From Aureimonas glaciei (GTDB taxonomy: Bacteria; Pseudomonadota; Alphaproteobacteria; Rhizobiales; Rhizobiaceae), in NCBI RefSeq assembly GCF_014643375.1, contig NZ_BMJJ01000003.1, forward strand, positions 186,001 to 250,000: DNA of 64,000 nt, read 5' to 3'. A program made the position numbers and the translations under genes. Below are positions 56,547 through 64,000 of this stretch, in pieces. Position 1 is the stretch's first letter. Every line of letters begins with the position of its first letter. The notes below the pieces were generated by a model. The model did no database searches. It worked only from the letters and a program-made list of their open reading frames with translations, and was not told the DNA's origin.

Positions 56547-56560
56547 AGCAGCGCTTTGCC

Positions 56561-58300
<1,740 letters not shown>

Positions 58301-58386
58301 CAAAATCTCCTCCCAGAGAGACGGATGGCCGGTCGATGAGTGAGGCGCGCTGGCGTCGACCGGCCGAGGTCGCGCGCGCCGTATCC

Positions 58387-58430
58387 CGCCTCCGTCGGGA
58401 GGCGAAAGAGAAGCGCCTCTAGACGAGGCG
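58387..58430 (-). promoter_or_regulatory. Tandem hairpins between glpU and glpV
   Basis: The first hairpin (58387-58404) has CGCCTCC, loop GTCG, GGAGGCG. The second (58414-58430) has CGCCTC, loop TAGAC, GAGGCG, and overlaps the glpU stop. The arms share the same sequence (CGCCTC/GAGGCG), so alternative pairings are possible. They may protect or terminate the glpU part of the transcript. Confidence 0.55.
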
Positions 58431-58703
58431 GAAAACCAGAACGGCATAGCCGAAGCAGACGACGAGCGCCCACCACAACGAGATCTCGCTGAGGCCGAGG
58501 AAGCCGAGGCAGATGAAGGCGGAACCCAAGAGCGACAGGAACAGCCGGTCGCCGCGCGTCGTCTCGAAGCGCAATATCCCGTAGCGCGGGTTGCCGCCGG
58601 GCGAGGCGTATTCCCAGACGCCCATCAAGGCGATCAGCGCGAAGATGGCGATGAAGAAGATCGCGGTTGGCCAGGTCCAGGCCATCCAGGTGAGGTCGAT
58701 CAT
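58419..58703 (-). CDS. glpU: Glycerol transporter small membrane subunit (DUF2160)
   Basis: A 94-residue protein with two or three hydrophobic segments (TAIFFIAIFALIALMGVW; LFLSLLGSAFICLGFLGL; SLWWALVVCFGYAVLVFRLV). Small proteins of this type are encoded in rhizobial glycerol ABC operons between the permeases and the binding protein. Its role in transport is not known from sequence. The insertion of a toxin-antitoxin pair lies directly upstream. Confidence 0.85.
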   Translation of the reverse strand: MIDLTWMAWTWPTAIFFIAIFALIALMGVWEYASPGGNPRYGILRFETTRGDRLFLSLLGSAFICLGFLGLSEISLWWALVVCFGYAVLVFRLV

Positions 58704-58723
58704 CTGGTGCTCCTTGCACGGAT

Positions 58724-58762
58724 ATCCGCTTTGAGGTATTTTATTCTAGCGCTAAAGCGGAT
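58724..58762 (+). promoter_or_regulatory. Inverted repeat at the RelE/Xre promoter
   Basis: ATCCGCTTT (58724-58732) and AAAGCGGAT (58754-58762) are perfect nine-base arms separated by 21 bases. It ends four bases before the toxin start and spans AT-rich DNA that could hold a -10 element. This is the likely operator bound by the Xre antitoxin, but no promoter assignment is certain. Confidence 0.6.
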
Positions 58763-58765
58763 TTT

Positions 58766-59005
58766 ATGATGCAGCTCATTATTCATCCGAATGCCGAAAA
58801 GGTTCTGAGTCGGCTGCCTGTGCGAGATAGTGAGGCCATCAAGGCAAAGCTGCAGATCTACGCGGACACAGGGCATGGTGACGTCAAAAAGCTGTCCGGC
58901 CGCGATGAATATCGAATGAGAATAGGTGTCTGGCGCGCGCTGTTCGTCGTGCAGGGAAACATGATCGTCCTTCGCGTCGCCCACCGACGCGAAGTCTATC
59001 GGTGA
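58766..59005 (+). CDS. RelE/HigB-family toxin
   Basis: A 79-residue RelE-fold protein. The pattern PNAEKVLSRLPVRDSEAIKA, KLSGRDEYRMRIGVWRALF and LRVAHRREVYR matches the ParE/RelE group, with the basic residues RDEYRMRIG and HRREVYR. Many such toxins cleave mRNA in the ribosome; the target here is unknown. It precedes its antitoxin, as in HigBA. It is oriented against the surrounding glp genes. Confidence 0.84.
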   Translation: MMQLIIHPNAEKVLSRLPVRDSEAIKAKLQIYADTGHGDVKKLSGRDEYRMRIGVWRALFVVQGNMIVLRVAHRREVYR

Positions 59006-59014
59006 GGTGTCAAA

Positions 59015-59371
59015 ATGAACGAAGCGGTAAACCTCAAAGGCGAGAGCATGATCGTCATGACTCGTGCGGAGTATGAAGACCTGATTGAGGATTCCGGCGA
59101 TATCGCTCTCATTCGTCAGGCCGAAATTGATTACCCTGACGCCCCGTGCATGCTGAGCGACCTGGCGAGCGCGGTCTGGGCGGGCGAACTTCACCCGCTC
59201 GCCGCCTGGCGCAAGTCCGTCGGCCTGACGCAGGCGGAACTCGCCGCCGCGGCGGGCCTTCGTCCGGCGACGGTCAGCGACATCGAGAGCCGCAAGATCG
59301 ACCCGCGGCTGTCGACGCTGAAGGCGCTGGCGAAGGCCCTGAAGCTCGGCATCGAGGACATCGTCGACTGA
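59015..59371 (+). CDS. Xre-family antitoxin (HigA-like)
   Basis: A 118-residue protein with a helix-turn-helix (HPLAAWRKSVGLTQAELAAA then GLRPATVSDIESRKIDPRLS, about 62-103) and an N-terminal toxin-neutralising extension (MNEAVNLKGESMIVMTRAEYE). It starts nine bases after the toxin gene, so both form one operon. It is expected to bind the upstream inverted repeat and repress the pair. Confidence 0.85.
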   Translation: MNEAVNLKGESMIVMTRAEYEDLIEDSGDIALIRQAEIDYPDAPCMLSDLASAVWAGELHPLAAWRKSVGLTQAELAAAAGLRPATVSDIESRKIDPRLSTLKALAKALKLGIEDIVD

Positions 59372-59388
59372 GGTCATGAGGGCTGGCA

Positions 59389-60290
59389 TCACACCCTCCC
59401 CAGGGCGAAGCCCTTGGCGATGTAGTTGCGCACGAACCAGATGACGATGGCGCCGGGGATGATGGTCAGGACGCCCGCGGCGGCGAGGACGCCCCAGTCC
59501 ATGCCCGAGGCCGAGACCGTGCGCGTCATGATCGCGGCGATCGGCTTAGCGTCGGTCACCGTCAGGGTGCGGGCGATCAGGAGCTCGACCCAGGAGAACA
59601 TGAAGCAGAAGAAGGCGGCGACGCCGATGCCCGACGCGATCAGCGGCGTGAAGATCTTGAAGAAGAAGCGCGGGAAGGAATAGCCATCGATATAGGCGGT
59701 CTCGTCGATCTCCTTCGGCACGCCCGACATGAAGCCTTCGAGAATCCAGACCGCCAGCGGCACGTTGAACAGGCAGTGGGCGAGCGCCACCGCGATGTGC
59801 GTGTCGATCAGCCCGAAGGCCGAATAGAGCTGGAAGAAGGGCAGGGCGAAGACCGCCGGCGGCGCCATGCGGTTGGTCAGGAGCCAGAAGAACAGGTGCT
59901 TGTCGCCGAGAAAGCGGTAGCGCGAGAAGGCGTAGGCGGCGGGCAGGGCGACCGCCACCGAGATCACCATGTTCATCACGACGTAGATGATCGAGTTGAT
60001 GTAACCGTTGTACCAGGACGGATCGGTGAAGATCACGCGATAGTTGGCGAGCGTCGGCTCGGCCGGGAACAGCGTGAACTGGTTGACGATCTCCGTGTTG
60101 GTCTTGAAGCTCATGTTGACCAGCCAGTAGATCGGCAACAACAGGAACAGGATGTAGACGATCGGGATCAGCGCCTTCGGCTTGAAGTGGCCGGACTTCA
60201 TCCGGCTGCGCATGGCGATGGCGGTCTCGGAATGGGCGGCCGGCGGAATGCCGTCGGCGGCCTGGCGCGGGAGGGTCGGGGCGGTGTGGC

Positions 60291-60294
<4 letters not shown>
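59389..60294 (-). CDS. glpQ: Glycerol ABC transporter permease 2
   Basis: A 301-residue ABC permease of the sugar type (MalG-like) with about six helices and the EAA loop FMSGVPKEIDETAYIDGYS. The start MSHTAPTLP overlaps the glpP stop by four bases (ATGA), so the two are coupled. An internal ATG about 30 residues on is possible, given the hydrophilic N-terminus. The gene ends 18 bases before the inserted toxin-antitoxin pair. Confidence 0.9.
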
Positions 60295-61174
<880 letters not shown>

Positions 61175-61178
<4 letters not shown>

Positions 61179-62317
61179 GCCGCTCTCCCCCCGGTCGAAC
61201 TGCCGGCTCGATCGCCGGCGCGGTTGCTGGTCGGCGTCGGTCCGGATCGGTCGACCAGCCAGGAATCAGCGTAGAGATTCAGCGCCGAGGGGTCGAAGAC
61301 GACGTCGGCCTCCGCCGGCAGTCCCTCACCTTCTCCCACGATCGCAACCAGTTTCTGGCCGTTGAAGTCGGCGCGCACGATGCGCTCCGAGCCGATGTCC
61401 TCGACCCGCGTGACGGTGACGGGCATGCCCTGGCCGCGCGGCACGAGGCGGACGAATTCGGGGCGAATGCCGAGCTCGGTCTTGGCCGCCCCCTTCGTCG
61501 GACGGGCGCCGCCCGGGATGGCGATGCGCGTGCCGGAGACGAGGGCGTCCGTGCCCTCGACGGCGCAGGTGAGGACGTTCATGCCGGGCGAGCCGATGAA
61601 ATAGCCGACGAAGGTGTGCTTCGGCCGCTCGAACAGCTCTTCCGGCGTGCCGATCTGGACGACCTCGCCGTCATACATCACCACCACCTTGTCGGCGAAG
61701 GTCAGTGCCTCGGTCTGGTCGTGCGTGACATAGACCATGGTCATGCGGAACTGCCGGTGCAGTTCCTTCAGCTGCGAGCGCAGCTGCCACTTCATGTGCG
61801 GGTCGATGACGGTCAGCGGCTCGTCGAAGAGGATGGCGTTGACGTCCGAGCGCACGAGCCCGCGGCCGAGCGAGATTTTCTGCTTCTCGTCGGCGGTCAG
61901 CCCTTGCGCACGCCGGTCCGCCTTTTCGGCGAGGCCGATGCGCTGGAGCATGTCAGTGACGCGGCGGTCGATCTCGCTCTTCGGCACTTTGCGGTTCTTC
62001 AGGGGGAAGGCGAGGTTTTCGCGCACCGTCATGGTGTCGTAGACGACGGGGAACTGGAACACCTGGGCGATGTTGCGCGCCTCGGGCGACAGCAGCGTCA
62101 CGTCCCGGTCGCCGAAGCGCACATGGCCTTCGGACGGGGTCAGGAGGCCGGAGATGATGTTGAGGAGGGTGGTCTTGCCGCAGCCGGAGGGGCCGAGCAG
62201 CGCATAGGCGCCGCCGTCCTCGAATTCGTGGTCGACCTCGCGCAGGGCGTAGTTGCCCGAGCGGGCGAGATCGGCGGAATAGGCGTGGCGGATATGGTCG
62301 AGGCGGATGCGGGCCAT
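61175..62317 (-). CDS. glpT: Glycerol ABC transporter ATPase GlpT
   Basis: A 380-residue MalK-type ABC ATPase. It has Walker A LLGPSGCGKTTLLN, the Q-loop FQFPVVYDTMTVREN, Walker B AILFDEP and the H-loop YVTHDQTEALTFAD. The signature is degenerate: GLTADEKQKISLGRGLV instead of LSGGQ. A C-terminal regulatory domain follows (about 245-365). Start MARIRLDHIRHAY with GGAGAG upstream. It is coupled to glpP and ten bases after glpS. This glpT is unrelated to the E. coli glycerol-3-phosphate antiporter. Confidence 0.9.
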
Positions 62318-62327
62318 GGCTCTCTCC

Positions 62328-63410
62328 TCAGGCCGCAAGGGCGGTGGGGGCGGCAACGGCGCGCCCGGCAGCATCGAAGAGCATCATGTCATCCGGCCGG
62401 AAATCGAGCGCGATCGGATCGCCCGTCGCGACGCGGTGGATGCCGGGCAACACGGCGACGAGGCGGGTGCCCTGCCAGTCCGCATGCACGTAGGTCACCG
62501 AGCCCGTCACTTCCGACAGCTCCACCCGGGCCGAAAGCCGCGCCCCTTCGGAAAAGGCGCCGCCGACCGAGAGATGATGCGGGCGCAGGCCCACCTGGTA
62601 GGAACCGTCGGCCAGGAAGGCGTAGCGCGCGGGTACGGTCACGCCGAGTTGGCCGCTGCCGGAAAACACCGCGCCGCGCTTGGTCAAGGTGAGGATGTTC
62701 AGCGGCGGGTCGGAGAAGGTCCTGGCCGTCACGAGATCGGCCGGCCGGCGATAGACCTCGGGCGTCGCGCCGAACTGCGTCACCCGGCCTTCCGACAGCG
62801 TCGCGGTGTTGCCGCCCAGAAGCAGCGCCTCGGTCGGCTCGGTCGTGGCGTAGACGAAGACCGCGCCGGTCTCGGCGAAGAGCCGCGGCAGTTCCTCGCG
62901 CAGTTCTTCGCGCAGCTTGTAGTCGAGATTGGCGAGTGGCTCGTCGAGGAGCACGAGCTCGGCGTTCTTGACCAGCGCACGGGCGAGTGCGGTGCGCTGC
63001 TGCTGGCCGCCGGAAAGCGTCAGCGGCGTGCGCTGGAGATAGGGGCCGAGCTTCATCAGCGCCGCCGCCTTGGCGACCGCCGCCTCGATCTCGGCCTTCG
63101 ACTTGCCGGCGACGCGCAGCGGCGAGGCGATGTTCTCGTAGACGGTCATGGCGGGGTAGTTGATGAACTGCTGGTAGACCATGGCGACGTTGCGGCGGCG
63201 CACGGGCACGCCCGTCACGTCCTTGCCGTCCATCAGGATGCGCCCCGAGGTCGGACGGTCGAGCCCGGCCATCAGCCGCATCAAGGTGGTCTTGCCGGCG
63301 AGCGTCGGGCCGAGCAGAACGTTCAGGGAGCCGCGCTCGAGGCGCAGCGAAATCCCCGACAGTTGCGTCTCGGCTCCGACCTTGCGGCCGACATCGATCA
63401 GTTCCAGCAT
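62328..63410 (-). CDS. glpS: Glycerol ABC transporter ATPase GlpS
   Basis: A 360-residue MalK-type ABC ATPase. Walker A is GPTLAGKT (34-41), the Q-loop VYQQFINYPAMTVYEN, the signature LSGGQQQRTALARAL intact, and Walker B LVLLDEP. The H-loop histidine is missing: the segment reads YATTEPTEALLL. With GlpT it presumably forms a heterodimer with one normal and one defective ATP site. A C-terminal regulatory domain follows. It starts 52 bases after glpD. Confidence 0.9.
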   Translation of the reverse strand: MLELIDVGRKVGAETQLSGISLRLERGSLNVLLGPTLAGKTTLMRLMAGLDRPTSGRILMDGKDVTGVPVRRRNVAMVYQQFINYPAMTVYENIASPLRVAGKSKAEIEAAVAKAAALMKLGPYLQRTPLTLSGGQQQRTALARALVKNAELVLLDEPLANLDYKLREELREELPRLFAETGAVFVYATTEPTEALLLGGNTATLSEGRVTQFGATPEVYRRPADLVTARTFSDPPLNILTLTKRGAVFSGSGQLGVTVPARYAFLADGSYQVGLRPHHLSVGGAFSEGARLSARVELSEVTGSVTYVHADWQGTRLVAVLPGIHRVATGDPIALDFRPDDMMLFDAAGRAVAAPTALAA

Positions 63411-63462
63411 GCACCCTCCCAGGTCGCGGCCCTGCGTTCGGGGAAGCCCCCCGGTCGCGGTA

Positions 63463-64000
63463 TCAGGCGGCCGCCGTCCTTTGCGTCAGTCTATAAGTTT
63501 CCATGTAGCCCGCCAGATCTTCCGCTGCGGCAGGCGAAAAACGCAGGCCGAGCTTCGAGCGGCGCCACAGCACGTCCTCGGCCGTGACCGCCCATTCCCG
63601 GGACATCATCCAGTCGACCTCGGCGGCGAACAGGCCATGGCCGAAATCGCGGCCGAGCCCCTGCCGTCCCGCTCTCGGCTGCACGATCTCCAGCGCCTCG
63701 AGCCCGTAGGAGCGGACCAGCCGGCGCACGCTGCGCGCATCGAGCGCACCGGCAGCCGTGCGCACTTGGCGCTCCAGCGCGTCGACGCCGTCGAGGGGAA
63801 AACCGCCGCCGGGCAAAGGCTGCGTGCCCGTCCACGGCTGGCCGCGCGGACCCAGCCGGTCGGCGATCTTCTCCAGCACTTCCTCCGCCAGTTTGCGGTA
63901 GGTGGTGATCTTGCCGCCGAAGGCGTTGAGGACGGGCGCCTCGCCCGTCTCGCCCTCGACCTTGAGAACGTAGTCGCGCGTCGCTTCCTGCGCCTTGGAG
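63463..64000 (-). CDS. glpD: Glycerol-3-phosphate dehydrogenase (C-terminal part, 5' end outside window)
   Basis: The FAD-dependent membrane-associated enzyme oxidises glycerol 3-phosphate to dihydroxyacetone phosphate. Only about 178 C-terminal residues are visible, running in from the window edge. They include NAFGGKITTYRKLAEEVLEK and the C-terminal helical domain (RRLVRSYGLEALEI; VDWMMSREWAVTAEDVLWRR; SKLGLRF). It is the furthest-upstream gene of the leftward glpD-S-T-P-Q-U-V-K order visible here. Confidence 0.93.
   Translation of the reverse strand, partial: SKAQEATRDYVLKVEGETGEAPVLNAFGGKITTYRKLAEEVLEKIADRLGPRGQPWTGTQPLPGGGFPLDGVDALERQVRTAAGALDARSVRRLVRSYGLEALEIVQPRAGRQGLGRDFGHGLFAAEVDWMMSREWAVTAEDVLWRRSKLGLRFSPAAAEDLAGYMETYRLTQRTAAA

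Larger units (their letters stand above)
56223..56560. other. Gap between glpV and glpK with a repeat and a hairpin
   Basis: The region holds a full palindromic repeat (56347-56482) and a terminator-like hairpin (56519-56546). No gene seen. It separates the transport genes from glpK on the same strand. Confidence 0.6.

Overview
The window is GC-rich, densely packed alphaproteobacterial chromosome, most likely from the order Hyphomicrobiales (Rhizobiales). The evidence is the block rpoZ-rsh-pyrE-(DUF2062)-lepB-rnc-era-recO, a TIGR02301-family protein, the rhizobial-type glycerol ABC operon glpD-S-T-P-Q-U-V-K, a bioYMN biotin transporter and RIME-like intergenic mosaic repeats. No rRNA, tRNA, CRISPR array, prophage or insertion sequence was recognised. 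Nearly all of the window is core or shell metabolism, with accessory pieces inserted at a few points.

Layout. 1-1587 holds the 3' part of parC. 1588-4300 is a loose, partly AT-richer stretch with a winged-helix-like gene and an HNH-type zinc-cysteine protein that looks transferred. 4301-9031 carries slt, dapA, smpB and a peroxiredoxin. 9167-11939 carries a soluble PAS chemoreceptor, a family-5 uracil-DNA glycosylase and an overlapping NYN protein. 12293-20840 is the rpoZ-to-recO block, interrupted by a VapB-like/PIN-like toxin-antitoxin pair and apparently lacking acpS. 20981-25841 has an MFS carrier, two tiny proteins, an OxyR-like LysR regulator without the redox cysteine, and panC-panB. 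25842-33022 has a phosphatase-like protein, an HD hydrolase, ygfZ, a dihydroorotase-like gene, an ArsR/AHSA1 pair with twin operators, and cysS, with two families of intergenic repeats. 33319-43265 holds an ArgO-type exporter, a divergent SDR/AraC pair, an M42 peptidase, an SRAP protein, a Nudix protein, envelope or secreted proteins, and two prolyl aminopeptidase paralogues flanking a GFA-family gene. 43379-49030 holds rarD, an MDR oxidoreductase, a divergent MBL/HxlR pair and a LOG protein. 49112-53813 has a NitT/TauT-type ABC importer and bioYMN. 53990-54636 is a VapBC module whose toxin gene has an in-frame amber codon. 54732-64000 is the glycerol uptake and catabolism operon, read leftward, with a RelE/Xre toxin-antitoxin pair inserted in the opposite orientation between glpQ and glpU.

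How the genes work together. Glycerol would be imported by GlpSTPQUV, phosphorylated by GlpK and oxidised by GlpD. PanB and PanC make pantothenate, BioYMN imports biotin, and Rsh with the omega subunit ties transcription to starvation. DapA supplies lysine and meso-diaminopimelate for the wall that Slt remodels. The main points of interest are three toxin-antitoxin-like modules in 64 kb (one broken, one splitting an operon), the missing acpS, several enzymes lacking a family hallmark residue, and a composite palindromic repeat recurring in at least three intergenic regions.
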